Assembly (NCBI GenBank): GCA_948567375.1
Contig: OX419755.1
Span: 14,947,001-15,011,000, forward strand
From: Lunularia cruciata
Taxonomy: Eukaryota; Streptophyta; Marchantiopsida; Lunulariales; Lunulariaceae
Length of the DNA: 64,000 bases
Direction: 5' to 3'
Shown here: piece by piece, positions 12,069-25,549 of the stretch
Layout: every line of letters starts with the position of its first letter
How positions within the stretch are numbered: the first letter of the stretch is position 1
The notes under the pieces: model-generated
What the model saw: only the letters and a program-made list of their open reading frames with translations
What the model was told of the DNA's origin: nothing
Database searches by the model: none
Translations under genes and position numbers: made by a program

Positions 12069-12950
12069 TTGAGTTTGTTACTTTTAGATGAGGATGTGAT
12101 TGACTTTGAGATCATATGTGAGATGATGGTAAGGAAAGAGAACAATAGTGGGGAATTGAGACAAAATCCTTATACTTGGACAAAAAGAATTAGAAGAATG
12201 TACTTGGTCGAAATGCATACATATCTGGAGCAACAACAATTGATACCAAGTCCTCAAGTAAGGAGTTACCCAAGGAGATCAAGGCCAATTTTGGAGAACT
12301 AGGCAATTGGAACAATTCTTGGCAGGTTCTCTATTACAAGGATCTAGCACAAAAGGCAATATTAGAAGAGGTTATGAAGTTGTTCCAACATAAATGGATA
12401 ACTTACTTAATTTATAGCCAACTAGTCTTCTTTCACAACATGTATGAAGAGGAACCATTCAACTAAGCCCGTATGCTTTACCTATGAGCCCAAACTCTTC
12501 ATCAAGACTTCTTAGGAGAAGGAAGAAGTTACTAACTAGCCCCCTTTGTGATCCACTTCTACATGGAGTCTTCACTTGCTAACATAGAGCAATGAAGGGA
12601 GTTTATTCATTACACTCCCATTGGATACTTCACTTCCCAAGCTGAGTGGGAGTTTTTTATAATAAAAAATTATCAAGAAGTAGATGTAGGAATGCAAGGA
12701 GGAGCAATTTTGTTCCTATAGAGGAGGAAGTTATGGGGCTAATAACAAAGAAGAAGTGCACTCTTCTCACAATTAAGATTGCTACTCTACCCAAGAAGAG
12801 AGCCAAGAAGACTTTTCAAGTCATCAAAGTAACTTCAAACAAAGAAGAGGAAGCATCTTTGGAGGAGGACGCCAAGGATAAGAATAAGGATTTTTCACTT
12901 TGTAGGGTACTAGAAAAGAAGTAAAAGAAGAGGAAAAATACAAGGACACT
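12069..12950 (+). pseudogene. Decayed coding stretch of unknown family
   Basis: From about 12256 to 12680 one forward frame stays coding-like for some 140 codons, broken by only four or five stops of the TAA/TGA type. It holds hydrophobic-aromatic motifs such as NWNNSWQVLYYKDLAQ and QAEWEFF. A short frame upstream (12069-12302) and a Lys/Glu-rich frame downstream (12646-12924) may belong to the same relic. I do not recognise the family. The position among retroelements suggests a gag-like or other transposon protein, but nothing proves this. Confidence 0.3.
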
Positions 12951-13499
12951 CAATTAGCTCCACATCCAAAAACATTTACCACACAAGAGGACGAGGGAAC
13001 CTAGTACGAGACTTCAATCCATTATCCAAACCACTCATCTTTACCCTACAATACTCACCTTTGGAGAAGAAGCTCATTCATTCACAAGGATTTGAACAGG
13101 AAAAACTTAGTCCAAGAGTTCAAGAAGACATTTGGCTTGAAGTCAATAAAGGACTTGAAGGAGACAAAATAGACATTAAAGCAAGAGATGCACAAGAACC
13201 ACCCATGGTTGGAGTAGAAGTCCGTGCACCATAAGTACAAGAAGGAAAGGAAGCCAAAGCAAGCCAATCCACCACCAGAAAAATCTTGGAGGATGCACGC
13301 TTTGTGATATATTTGGTGGGGGGCAGTTCTACATTTAATGGAGCTCTCACTTCCTTTATATTAAAAGGAGTGCTTGGTGATTTTAGATTACACTACCTTA
13401 GTGTGCATCATGTACAAAGAGATATACACAAAGAAGGCCAAAGAGGACAAGTTTCATGAGGAAGTGAATAAGTCTAAGGACTCAAAGAATCAACCAAAA

Positions 13500-14450
13500 T
13501 CCAACTTCTAGAATCCACTAAAATCCTACAACCACAATTGGATATCCTATCTTGCAAATGAAGCAAATTTGTATAGGTCAAGCCTTCAATCCCATTGGAA
13601 CTAATCAAGTTCCCAAAAGGTGGCTCAAAATCTCCCATTAGGACTCCTTGTTTCCCTAATCATTCTACTCTACAAACTCCATCTATGCAATTTAAGAAGA
13701 ATGCATATTATTGAGTGAACATTAAGTAATGCAATGTCCAATTTGGCAATAATAAAAGCAACCACCATGTTTTGTAATTTTTTTCTATCTATAGTACCAA
13801 GTGGTCTCCATTGGACTATATCAATCTCCATTGGTGCCAATTCCCCCATCTGTATGTAGTGTATTGGTAGGTTCTATGAAGGTCAAGATCAAGACCAAGT
13901 TGTTTCAACCAAGGAATCAAAGCGGTCAGCCAATTACATGGCTTCTTCTAAGTGTTTTGGCTCTTGCATAGTCACCTCCAATTAGGTTTATGACTTCAAG
14001 ATCCTCACAAATTGACCCAAAGTTTCACCTTCTAGTATATCTAGAATTTGCATAATGGTGTTTGGAATTATGTGATTTAGCTTCATACGAAGCTAATATC
14101 CTTTAACTCTACCAACCTATCTTGTCCGGCTTGTGTGACACTTATAGCTTGGAATCAACCAATTCTTGCACTCTTGAATTCTACCCATGACAAAATTGGT
14201 GCAATAATTTGTTGTTCATCTTGCTCCTCTTGGAACCTCCATCATAGCTTTCCACTCCATCCAATTGGCTTGAAGCCAATAGAATCTATTTCTGTTTAGC
14301 TTGAAGATTTTTATCTTCAAAATAACGTTCATAGTCAAATACAAAATTCTCTATTGTGCCCAAGAGATCCTTGCACTGAAATAACTTGGGCTTTCTAAAT
14401 TAGATGTGCTCTTTTTCTTCTCAAAATAGTGCTCTCTCTATATGCTCTTA
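13500..14450 (-). pseudogene. Gag debris of a family-A element (minus strand)
   Basis: Downstream (minus strand) of the LTR at 14804-15235, the reverse strand shows broken gag-like pieces: FDYERYFEDKNLQAKQK near 14300, then a segment reading MQEPKHLEEAM, stop, LADRFDSLV near 13900-13970. That resembles the end of Ty3 gag before the nucleocapsid. Near 13500 a phrase ILVDS appears that may be protease. No RT follows, so the copy is truncated. Identification rests on short motifs plus position. Confidence 0.45.
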
Positions 14451-14790
14451 CCGTTGATGATCTCGTTCTTCCAACAATCAAGTAAGGTGTTCAATTCTTT
14501 CTTACATGGCAATGATAACCTTGGGCATTGCTGCTATGATTACAACTCTATCAAACTATCTATAGTTTATCTAATATAATATGTAGATGCAACATGTCTA
14601 TTATTCTCCATGAGTTACAATTAGAAGTACCGAGGGTCATTGGACAAGATGAATGTATTTAGAAAATTTTGCCCAAAGTTTGAGAGGATAAATTGTATGA
14701 AATGATGCTTGCATAGTACAAGGACATGAAAATCCCATGGTTTGGCACAAATGGATAAGGTGATCCATAAATTCCATCCATCCCATTCTT

Positions 14791-14803
14791 GCTCTTATGC
14801 CAA
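14791..14803 (-). other. Degenerate primer-binding site next to family-A LTR
   Basis: Immediately after the LTR end on the minus strand the sequence reads TTGGCATAAGAGC. This is close to TGGTATCAGAGC, the site complementary to initiator tRNA-Met that many plant LTR elements use. It marks 14804-15235 as a 5' LTR. Confidence 0.55.
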
Positions 14804-15235
14804 TGTAAAAGACCAAGGAGAGAAATAAGAGAATGGAAGACCAAATTAGAAGACCACATTGGGACACTTGATTGAGTGAACTCCAAATGCCTAGCTTGAG
14901 CTTGGGCTTTAATATTTGTAGGGAGCATACAATGCTCTTTAGAAACTTCCCTCAAGAAGCTTCCTACTAGAAGCCACCTACTTTCCATGCAAACTAAGAT
15001 AGTTGGAAGCCTCCCAAGAAACTTCTTACTTGATGTGCAAGCTAAGCTAATTGTGAAGCTTCCCAATAAGCTTCCTCTTAATATTCACCACTTTGCATGC
15101 GGATACCCAATACTTTGAAAGTACCAAGTTTCTTCTCAAATGATTCTAGAATATTCTTATAACTCTTGTCTAATTTGGCCTATTTGCTATTTCCTTAGTC
15201 TTGAATAACTTATTTGTAAACTCCATATTGTCACA
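14804..15235 (-). repeat. Family-A LTR (5' LTR, minus strand)
   Basis: On the minus strand it starts TGTGACAATATGGAG and ends GGTCTTTTACA, matching 6762-7115 and 41890-42252 at both ends and through the interior. At 432 bp it is longer than the other copies, with extra sequence in the 5' half. Perfect GAAGCTTC octamers remain at 14956 and 15055, with several degenerate ones. It is followed by a primer-binding-like site and gag debris. Confidence 0.8.
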
Positions 15236-17460
15236 TTTCTAAAGATTGAACCCTTTCTAAGAGAATAGTTCATTTTGGTACCTATTAATATGTATGGAAC
15301 AAGGTTCTTTTTAAGTATTATTTGCTTTGCATTACTAAATGAGTGCACTTCATCATTTTCATTGTACTCAAGATACCATCCAAAAATTTATAACTTAAGC
15401 ACAAGATAAGAACATCATTGATTGAAAAAATGAAAATGTATAATAATTTAGGAATTCACTATGAAAATTTAGATGAATTTTTGGTATGTAAATTAATATA
15501 AACTTCAAAATATATTGAAAAGAAGTACATAGGAAGTTTTATATAAAAATAATCAAAGGGTACTTAAGAAGCTTCTTAGGGATTGAATTTCCTGATTAAA
15601 AAGTACCATAGCTAGGATAAAAAGTGGCTATCTTCAATGTGAAGTAATCTTGTAATTACTTCAAGCATAAATAATAAGGTTTTTTCTAGCATTTGGAGTT
15701 CATCCTATTGAAATCTTTACCCATCTCTTCTCTTTTCCTCCCTTGTCACTAATTGGTCTCTTGACTTTTTGCCTTCTTCAAGCACCTTGGTGGAATAAGA
15801 TATTATAAATTATGGTTTATGAGCTAAGGCATTATTATTTTTTGAGCACATGCTTTGTGCATATTAAGCTCACAAGACAAAGTCCCAAATGCCCTTGTGC
15901 TCCTCTAGAACTTTCATATAAGTTGATTTTCAAAAATTCTTCATTAAGAGAAGTGTCATTAAATTTACTCATCAAATTCTTCATCTTAATCTAAAGATAA
16001 TGTTTTTGTATTGGTACTTTTCTCTTCCTATCCAATAACAAGTTGTTGTGTATAATAGTCAATGAGCACATCTTCCATTGAGTAATACTTAATTCTATAT
16101 TTGTATTATTGAATATATACTTTGAATTCTTGGGATAAATGATAACGGTGAAATTTCCACTCATTAAATGATTCCTAAACTTCCTAAAGGAAAATATCAC
16201 TACTTTTCTATTTCTATCATAGAGTAGTTATTATTTTCTGTAAGAAGTATATTTCTGAAAGGATCATCATGCAATTGGTTTTTTTTTTTGCTAATATTAC
16301 ATCATATTTTTGTATCAAAGGTACATATGTTGAAAATGAACAATTTCTTCCAATCAAGCTAAGCTAAGGTAAATATAGGAGTAGAATCCTTTTTCAACAC
16401 TTCAAAAGCTACTAAAATATTTTCTACAAAAATGAGTATATAGTCAACTTCTTCATCATACAATAAATGAGTTATAAGCTTTGTACGAGAGATAGAAGAA
16501 AAAGCCTTTGATAATATCCTACCATACATAAAGAAGATCCTAAATTTTTTGAATAGGTAAGAAATACTATCAAAAGATATTCTTCACTTTCTTGAATCAA
16601 GAATTATAACTCTTTGTAGATATTATGTGTCCAAATAAATGTGGCTTTCTATAAGTATAATTTTTTCAAGATTTAATAAAGCATTTGCTTCATGTATTAT
16701 TGTAGAACTTTCATAAGATGTTCAAATTCTCTTTCTTGCTGTTTTGGACAGAGAGATTAGGAGAATCTGTCAAAACATTTGCAATAAATAGTTCAAAATT
16801 CTTGTTCATGAATCTTTGTAAAGTTATCATAATATTAAGAGAACAATACAAGATTACTTAATAAGTAGTATACTTCAAAGTGTGTAGTGAGTTTTATCAG
16901 AAATTATGTATTCTCTAATAATGCAAATTAAGGTATAAACATTATAGCCATGTAAAAATTTATATAATTCATGACCTACAACCTTCTTAAAACTTTCATT
17001 GCTAGAGTCTAATCATTGTTCATGAGTATTACATCCAAGTTCTTGTAGACAATACACACCTTGACTTGTACTCTTGTTCTTTAGTACAACAACAGGAGAT
17101 ATTTATTCCAAATTCTCCACTTTGTAGATAAATCTTGTTTGATTAAACCTTTCTTTCTCCTCCTTGAAAACTATTTCTATTGGTTGAATGATCCTTCATT
17201 AATTCTGGTAAAATATAAAACCTTCTCCTCAAACTAAAGGTGGTACTCTTCCATGGTTATATCCCTAAAAAAATATGTTGCTAAAACAAAGAGAGAGAGA
17301 GAGAGAGAGAGATATATTTGGAAGATATCCTCAAATTGGACCTTCTCTTCAAAGGTATCCACTCAATATACTTGCGACATTCAACCTTGTCTTGATCTAC
17401 TCATTTTTTAATTATCTGTATCAATCATTGGATATTAAAGTCAAATTATAACATACTCAT
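15236..17460. other. AT-rich region, no gene
   Basis: Nothing coding is recognisable. It contains a short GA microsatellite at 17290-17312. Confidence 0.6.
17290..17312. repeat. (GA)n microsatellite
   Basis: An uninterrupted GA dinucleotide run of about 11 units. Confidence 0.95.
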
Positions 17461-17469
17461 ACTCAAATT

Positions 17470-18048
17470 CAAGTCTTTTATTGTGCATATATACATTGCT
17501 ACACAGTACACATCACTGTAAACATCATACACTATGAAGCACAACTCACACACAAGTCATATATGAACTCTAAATTTCCACAATAATAAGGTCATTCTTC
17601 CACTTGAATCCCATTCAAATCAAAGTTGTACTTGATCCTTCATTCAACAATATACCAACAATCATACACTAATTATAGTCAATCCACACTGATTCTAACT
17701 AAGAGATTATAAGTGACACAGTCAACCTCTATCCACCATAGCCAAGAGCTCAAGGGCTCAACATCAGAGAAGTGAGTTCTTTGGAGCTAAACTTTGCAAG
17801 TATACCCCTCTACTTGACTTAGGTATGTGGCTCTCACAACACCACTTACAACACATCTAACAATGTGAATGATGCAAATGAAAATGGGCCCCACCATGTA
17901 ATCAATAGCATTAACATGAAATTGGACCGCCTATAAGAAGTCCATGATTAACTACCAAAATACTATGACTATCAACACTACCACTACAACTCTAGCATTT
18001 GAGCAAACTAGCTTTTGCACTACAAATGTTGTGACATCTCTTCTTATA
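17470..18048 (-). repeat. R2 repeat copy (minus strand)
   Basis: Read on the minus strand it matches the R2 copies at 28.3, 45.9 and 63.1 kb. Shared stretches include CACAACATTTGTAGTG at the start, GAACTCACTTCTCTGATGTTG, and ATGGTGGATAGAGGTTGA. It is followed directly by a second block (X) containing TTTAGAGTTCATATATGAC, as at 28.8 kb. Its LTR-like start and large size elsewhere suggest that R2 is an LTR. Confidence 0.75.
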
Positions 18049-20140
18049 TATTTGTATCATGTGGTTTTGGTGCTCAATTCTATCTCCATATTTTTATTCA
18101 TATTTGAATAATCCTTATATTACTCTGAGTTCCATCTATCAAGCAATGAGATATCCAACTCAAAAATCTCTTCTTTGAAGTTGATTAAAAACACCTTGGA
18201 TTTATGGTTTTTGTGCACTATCATAAGATATCATTTATATCTTTTGCAAGTCATTCTTGCTACTTTGACTAAGGCTTTCTTTAGATTAAAATTCTAAAAT
18301 TTAATCTTTAGCACTTTTCTTTTTCTCTATAGATCTTTTAACTTGACTTCATTTTTCTTTGTAAAAAATTACAACCATTACTGAACCATAATCTTATAAC
18401 ACATAGGTGCAAGCATATCTATTCAAGCTTGTTTCAATTTTAGATACTTTGTGTTAAAAAAATCTTATGTTATTGTATCCACAAATCTATCTTTATATAT
18501 GAATTCACTTTCTTCATTTGTGCTCTTTTTAGCTCACTTTTCTTCATAGATAAGTTAAAGGCTTATCAAATGCACTATTACATATTCACGCATTCACTCT
18601 CAATATCATAAACCATACCAAATTGGGTTTGAATGACTAAAATAAAGAGGTGAGAAGCTTCTTCATTATGATCTTTTGTTCAAAGTTGTATAGTCCTCCA
18701 ACTTTGACAAAACTTCTAGTCATTTGTAGATATAGTTCTCTTGTTTGCTTGAGTAACAACTATAGGGAAACTATAGTTCAAGAACTCATTTTTTCTCTTG
18801 AGTACTCCTCACATCCACCACCTAAATTTAAACAAATCTATTGTGTTTTTTTATGATTATACTCCTTATTTCTTCTAATCCATTTTATGTCTCTCATTGG
18901 ATCTTTTTGGGAAAAACCTTAGAAAATGACTATTGATTATATATTTAAAGCATATTTTTCTACTATATTATAGTTTCTCTGGAGTTCCATTATTCATAAG
19001 GGACAAGTGCCATACTCCCAAGATCCATGAGATGTCACACTTTTATGTTGTTTCTATTAAGTTTTCTTTCTCTATTTCCACCATTTGGAGGTTTTAGGTA
19101 AAATTTTACAAAATGAGCATTGTTTTTATGAATGCATCTGCTATATTAAGTTCTATGTGTTAAATTTTGTGTGAGTTACACTATTAGTTAGGAATTGTTG
19201 CCATACTCATAAGATCTTATCTAATATTAAAGTTTAATTTCTCTCAAATCAAACCATACTAACATTTTGTCATTTTTTTTATATATCTCTCAATCTTGCA
19301 TTAATATCTTAACCTTATGGACCATGGAAAACAAGGTAACTATCAATCTAATCTTCATGTTTTGTTACTCTCTTGCAATAAAGAGATAACCCTTAAATTG
19401 ATCAATCTAAAGTCCATCCATGAGAGGAATAGAGAGAACATAACATCTCAATTCTTTATGTTCTATTCTACTTTTTAACTTAATCCTTTGTTGTAACATG
19501 CATCAAATAATATCAATAAAAAATTCAAAAAGAAATATAAGACTTCAAAATGATTTACAATTATATTTAAGTGGAGCAAGTTGACCCTTTAGTGAAAGAT
19601 TGACTCCATTATATGTAAAGGAAACAAGTAAATTATTTTGATTAATCAATTCATTCCTCTTAATATCTCTTGGATTCCTTCTCAAAATAAGAGAGATACT
19701 TTACCTACTTTCTCACAACTTGACTACTTGGTAGTCACACTTCTTAAGAAGAGAAGTGATAAATATATGTGTAAAACTTAGGCACATATATAATCATTAT
19801 ATAACTGAATGTTTTACTTATATTAAAAGGAATTTTTTCTTGTATTCTAAAATATAGCTCTAAAGTGTGGCATAACATTTATCTACTAATTCCTATATTT
19901 ATAAAAGGTGAATATAGACTTCCTGGTAGGGGTTAAAAATAGCATTTGTTATCAATGTGTATAAAAACAATTATTTACTTGTTGTTTTAAAGTATTAGTT
20001 GTTATAATTAAATTTCAAGATGTAAATTTCAGAAGATAAATCAAGAAAGAAACCAATATTCTTATTTGAGATGAAGTTATTAAGAGTCACAAGAAAGCAC
20101 AAAGCAAATTTTTCATGCATTATCCCAATAATGATACTAC
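18049..20140. other. AT-rich region, no gene
   Basis: Only short non-conserved open frames. I see no repeats linking it to other parts of the window. Confidence 0.55.
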
Positions 20141-20149
20141 TGTCTAAAG

Positions 20150-20880
20150 ACAAGCTTCCTTGGATACATTCTTCTGCAATAAACCGTTTGTACTAGATTT
20201 AGATGGCATATTGACTCTAGTTGCAAAGAAATAACTCCAATGACTACATAACACAGTTTGTGAGAGGTAATTTTGATCACAACAAAATGTTCATGCAATC
20301 TCTACAAATTACCACTAATTTCTAAAGATGCTATGGCTCACTTTTTTGCATAACTCCTTTGAACTTAGATTGAAAATTGCAAAATAATGACTTTAATGAC
20401 TCGAGTGGCAAGAACTGACTTGCAAAACAAAATTTTCATGCAATCTCTAGACAATGCAACTAATTGACTAATCTATGGAGCTACTACTCCTTGGTCAAGC
20501 TATTGACATGGACCTTTATATTAACTTCAGATGACACATTTACTCTAGTGGTTGGAAAGTGACTACAATGACCCTACAAACAATGTTTGTGAGAAGTAAT
20601 CTTGATCACACAAAAACATTGTTCATGCAATCTCCAAAAAACCACTAATTTACTAATTTATGAAGATACTCTTCCTTGGAAAAACTATTTTACATAAACC
20701 TTTTCTACTAACTTTAGATGACACATTGACTCTAGTGGTTAGGAAATGAATCCATGTAATCTTCCAACACAACCATTAATTTTGCAAGATACTCTTCCGT
20801 GTATACACTATTTTCATGAAATTTTTGTACTAAATTCAAATGGAATATTAACTCTCAAGGTTGAGAAACGAATTATGTGA
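20150..20880 (+). repeat. Diverged satellite-like tandem repeat (about 187-bp unit)
   Basis: Phrases such as TTGACTCTAGTGGTTGG, TTCATGCAATCTC, ACCACTAATTT and GATACTCTTCCTTGG recur in order. The GACTCTAG anchor occurs near 20213, 20398, 20541, 20727 and 20848, giving spacings of about 187, 143, 187 and 121 bp. This suggests full units of about 187 bp mixed with shortened ones. The unit length is in the usual range for plant satellites. Confidence 0.65.
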
Positions 20881-23800
20881 CTTGGAGACATAACATCAAG
20901 CACAAGTAGCACTCAATTAGATATGTTTGTTCCACTCCTTTGTGGCAATGCACTGTATTTGGAAATAAAACTGAAAGGTAATTATATCTAATCCAACTAT
21001 AAAATCTAAAAAATATACCTACCCAACTAAGAATTCCACATAAAACTATAAGTGATAGAGTAAGCTTCATTGTACTTTATACTTTGTTTCAATTGTATTG
21101 ATTAGTAAGCTTTGTTGTTCAGGAAGAACAACCTAGATGACAAACTAATGCTCTAGGATTAACTAATGCACCTAAATGAATGCTAAGTGGTAAAGGGGTT
21201 AGGAGTACAACAACAATGAAGTTTACTTGAAAGAATCCACCTTTGAAAGAATGCATAATAACTCATTCACCAAATGCTCTCACTGGTTTGTGTTGTTCCA
21301 CTTTTAATGATTAAGCTTACTCATTAATATTAATTATAATGGATATAAAAGACTATTCATTGTCCTTCACTCAAATTAAAATGTGTTTAGACATTCATAC
21401 TAATATGTACTTTATATATGTGGATCGATCAAAATATAAATCATGCATGTAAATTTTATATTATTGTAAAATGATATAACATAAATATATTGTTTTAAGA
21501 GAAAATGTCCATGAAATTTATGAAAATTATTTCAAAGGAATAAGCAATAAAAGGACATTTCTTTTATATTTAGGTTAATTGTGGTCCATATGATTATATA
21601 TTGAATGTCTTTTCCTAAATAGGAATATAGCTGAAAATATGTAAAATACATTGGAAAAGTTACATAATGTGTATGCAGGTAGAGTATATGTGTACTCATA
21701 TAGGAAATATTTCACCATAAAATTTTATTCTATAGAATTTTATAAATATGGTATAATTTACCATACACTATTATAAATAATTATTTAAATATGCAAAAAA
21801 ATCACAAGTCAATAATTTGTTCTGTGTAAAATACAACTACAATGAATTATAAATTGTAATATTAGCAAACATATTTATCATTGGTGGTAAGAAACTTGGT
21901 CTTATGATCCATGTTAAGAGAATTAGTTTTGTTAAAACAGAGAACATACTAAATTCAGTTACAAAGTCTCATCTATCGTGCAAAATTTTAACTTCTTTGA
22001 TGACTAAAATTCTTCTAAAAGTGAATTTTCTATAAACAAATTAAATTAACTTCCTTATTTAAATTTGTGATATAAATAAAAGACTTTGTCTTCATAATTA
22101 TTTGAAGGCAGATTAATAACCGGGTCATACTACCTTTATCAAGATTATAACTTAAATTAGCCACTTTAATAGACTCAAATGACAATAAAAAAACATCTCT
22201 CGGATTGGCCCATTGGTCTTCTTAATAAAAAAACATTTTTCATAGAGATAAGCTTAAGGTTGTTGAGAAACATCTTATATGAGTTATTAATTAAAAAAAT
22301 AGATGATTCAAATTTTTTCAGTATCCTCCAAGTGCAAATTATAGCAATATAGAGTATACAAAGCTATGAGTCAAGATAAGCTCATAACAAAATTATTTAA
22401 GGAATTATACAAATAACTATAAGTTATTATGATTACCTTAAGCTGAAAGCTCCCTTTTCTCTAGGGATTATTCTTTCAGGGGTAAATCATCTCTTCCACA
22501 AATGATACTAGGTCCACCTTGAGATACCCAACCTCGTATTTTCTTATATTCATGTACCTTCTTGGGTTGTCATTTGGACATTTTCCAATATATTGCAAAC
22601 CAATCTTCTCATCTCTTCATCTCTTTTCCCATAGAAAGTAAACCTCAAACTTAAACTCCTTCTCCTCTTCTTGTGTGGTCTGTTTTATTTTAGGAAATCT
22701 CAAGAAAGGAATTTAGGAATTCTTTGAGGCACTCATATCTTCTTATGCAAACTTTGCACTTTGCAGTCTAGTGAACCCCTCATCTGGATAACTTAAAACT
22801 CTCATCTTTGCCTTTCATGTCTCTACCAAAACCTTCATACAAAAACTCAAACCTTTGCTTTTGATTCTTCCATTCTCAAGTTGACTCTTTATCGAGGTAA
22901 TAAAAACTTTTGTTTCTCTTTGCAGCAATTGTTTTACATGATATCTTGAACTTCTCTTTCTATCTCTTTGCACAAAAGTCTAATATTTGAAAACATGTTA
23001 TCTTAGGTCAAGTAAAACAAGTGGAAGGAATACTGAATTTTTTATCTATACATTACAAAGACTGAAGCATTAATAAGTAACTAGGTTATATAGAGCATTG
23101 TGCAAATATTTACTTTCTTTAGATATTTTTACTTTCTTTAATTTAATTTTGAATATTCTGATATATTGGTGAATGGGAGGAGAGTAGAGGAGATAGGAGA
23201 GGGAGAAAGGAGGCAAGGATTTTATAGAGTTTAAGAGACCTCACATGAGTGAATAGTCTATTTTTTTGTTTTCAATTTTTGTTCCATTAGTATTTAGACA
23301 AAAGGCTATGGAGAATTGAGTAGAAAGTGATGAGTACTTTTAGATTTTTGAGGGTTTAGAATGACTAATTTATAGTGAGAGTGATAGGTCAGGAATTTTC
23401 ATGTCTAATTGCTTGGTATTCATGCTTGAGTTCCATGTGAACTCAATTAGAAATGGAAATTGAAATTTTTTGAGATGGAAATTGAAAGTTATGGGAGTTT
23501 ATAGGTTTTAGTGTTTAGAGAGATTGTATTTAGTCATGTGAGTTGGGATGTAAGTGTTGTGGTTTTGCAAGTATGGAGAGGTATGGAGAGGATTATCATG
23601 TGTTATGATCGTTATTCATGCGCTAGCCATGGCTACACTTCCCCATGTGGGGCCGCCTAAAGTGGCTTGAAATACACCATGCACGGTGTGTCATCAACAC
23701 TTTACCTCATGAAGAGTAAAGACCAGTGTGGGAAGGATGCATAAAGACTATGATTGGACCACTTGGAATGTTAATGTGAGGCAAGCAACCACATCGATAT

Positions 23801-24380
23801 TGGTGACACTCAAGATTACACACACTTCCTCTATCACTTTGTTGACCATTCTAGGTATATTGATCAAGTAGTGAGAGTGCATCTTAGGCAGGTTGTATTT
23901 TGGCATTATTTGAAACTAGTTTTCCATGTCTAGGTCTATTTCATAGGCTACCCCATACACTCCATGATGAGGCTAGATACACTTTTTTCCTACCACTTGA
24001 TTGTTTGGCATGTGATTCCTTGGTGAGTTAGCATGGTTCTTATCCCTATTAGTTCCTTGACGGTATCTTGTTATGCTAGAGGGGGACACGCAAGGCATAG
24101 AGGGGTGTCTACTAGATTTTGTCAATTTTGAATGGGAAATTAGGCTGTCTACAAGAGGAGTTGGGTAGGGTTGCATGTTTTAGGAGATTGATTATGCCAT
24201 AAGATACCACTAAATCCACTTGAGTACATTGGTGTAGGACATTGGGTCAAGAAGGAGAGTCCAGTAGATCAACACTAGTGTTACACCTTTTGTCTATGGC
24301 TAGTCCCATTGATGAGACCATTTATTCCCTATGCTCACTACATCCTATGGCAGGAAAGGGAGTACCATTACAGATCTTAT
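20881..24380. other. AT-rich region, no gene recognised
   Basis: No clear coding feature. The last 700 bp (from about 23.64 kb) become less AT-rich and may hold the N-terminal part of the LINE-like ORF that follows, but I can match no motif there. Confidence 0.5.
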
Positions 24381-24399
24381 CAGCTTGTGTAACTTTTAT

Positions 24400-25549
24400 G
24401 TCTTGATAGGTTGCTTTTTGCACAAGCATTGTGCACTACCTCTCACCTCCCCTCAAGAGGCTTGTCAAGGATGGTATATGAGATCTTAAAGATTGCTTTC
24501 AATCAAATGATCCTTCTAGTGGATTTGTCAAGCTATTTTAGGTGGCTATAGCAATAGCAAGGAGAGATATTCCGATATTGGTTAGTTGGGTGTTAGAGGT
24601 TAGTCAACTTCTCATGATGGAGAAAGGTATGGGGAGCATTAAACCAATTGCTATTAGAGATATATTTTTCCTCTTGGTTAGCCACACCATTGTCCTTCGA
24701 CACCAATATTATTTTTGAGAGCATCTTAGTCCATATCAATTTGGAGTAGCTACACCTAGAGGTTGCAAGGCTATTTCCCCAGGCATCAAGGCACTCTTAG
24801 ATATCCATACGGAGAAATCTTTTAGTACCATCTCTTGGGCATCCATCTTAGGGAGCTTAGGGATCCTGGTGGATTCTTGGCAAGTCTCACTCCCTTTGTG
24901 TGGTCATTCTATGGCTCTCTTGCTTCTCTTTACTACTAGCATTGGTGGTCACAAGAGGGAGTCACCATCTTGGAGTCAATTGTTGATACACGACAAGGAG
25001 ATCCTTTAAGAGGACATTTGTTTGCCATGGCTCACTTCCAAGCTCTTTTATCTACTACTTTGGTCATGCAAGGTTGTATATTTCTCTTCATAGTAAATGA
25101 TACACATATTGTAGGTCTCATAGATCATATTAGGTAGGCCTTTGACCACTTAACTGTAGGTCCCATAGATCATATTAAGTAGGCCTTTGACCACTTAACA
25201 ACCAAACTACATCTTGTTGGCTTGAGAGTCAAGGTATCAAAGTGTAGAGCATAGTTCCCTTTAGGTATCCCTCCCCAACTTTAGCTTCCAAAGAAATGTA
25301 TCATATCTATAGATGGATTATGTATTCTTGGAGTGCCAATAGGATCCAAGGATTTTGTCACATGCTTCTTAAACGCTGCTCTTGTAGAGGATATGCTCCA
25401 TACGAAGAGATCCACAAGTGGCATTTAGTATACTCTCCTTCTAGTATTGCATGTTATTTGGCTTACCTTCTACAATCTGATAGGAAAGTCAAGGAAGGCT
25501 CCACCTACCTTGACTTTTCTATAATATTTGAGAACTTTTGATAAGAGGA
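24400..25549 (+). pseudogene. LINE-like (non-LTR) reverse transcriptase remnant
   Basis: The plus strand keeps recognisable RT blocks despite frameshifts and stops: GMGSIKPIAIRDIF near 24632, HLSPYQFGVATPRGCKAIS near 24720, then TRQGDPL at 24988-25008. The last is the [RK]QGDP motif of LINE and group-II-intron-type RTs and is absent from LTR elements. The catalytic block reads VNDTHIVG near 25093, so the first Asp of the DD pair is Asn. Downstream phrases include LGVPIGSKDFVT. A 45-bp in-frame duplication repeats AFDHLT. The 3' side is cut by an LTR that begins at 25550. Confidence 0.85.
25111..25200 (+). repeat. 45-bp tandem duplication inside the LINE RT
   Basis: GTAGGTCTCATAGATCATAT at 25111 recurs at 25156 as GTAGGTCCCATAGATCATAT, and both are followed by GTAGGCCTTTGACCACTTAAC. 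The 45-bp offset is 15 codons, so the frame is kept. It lies just after the RT active site. Confidence 0.9.
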
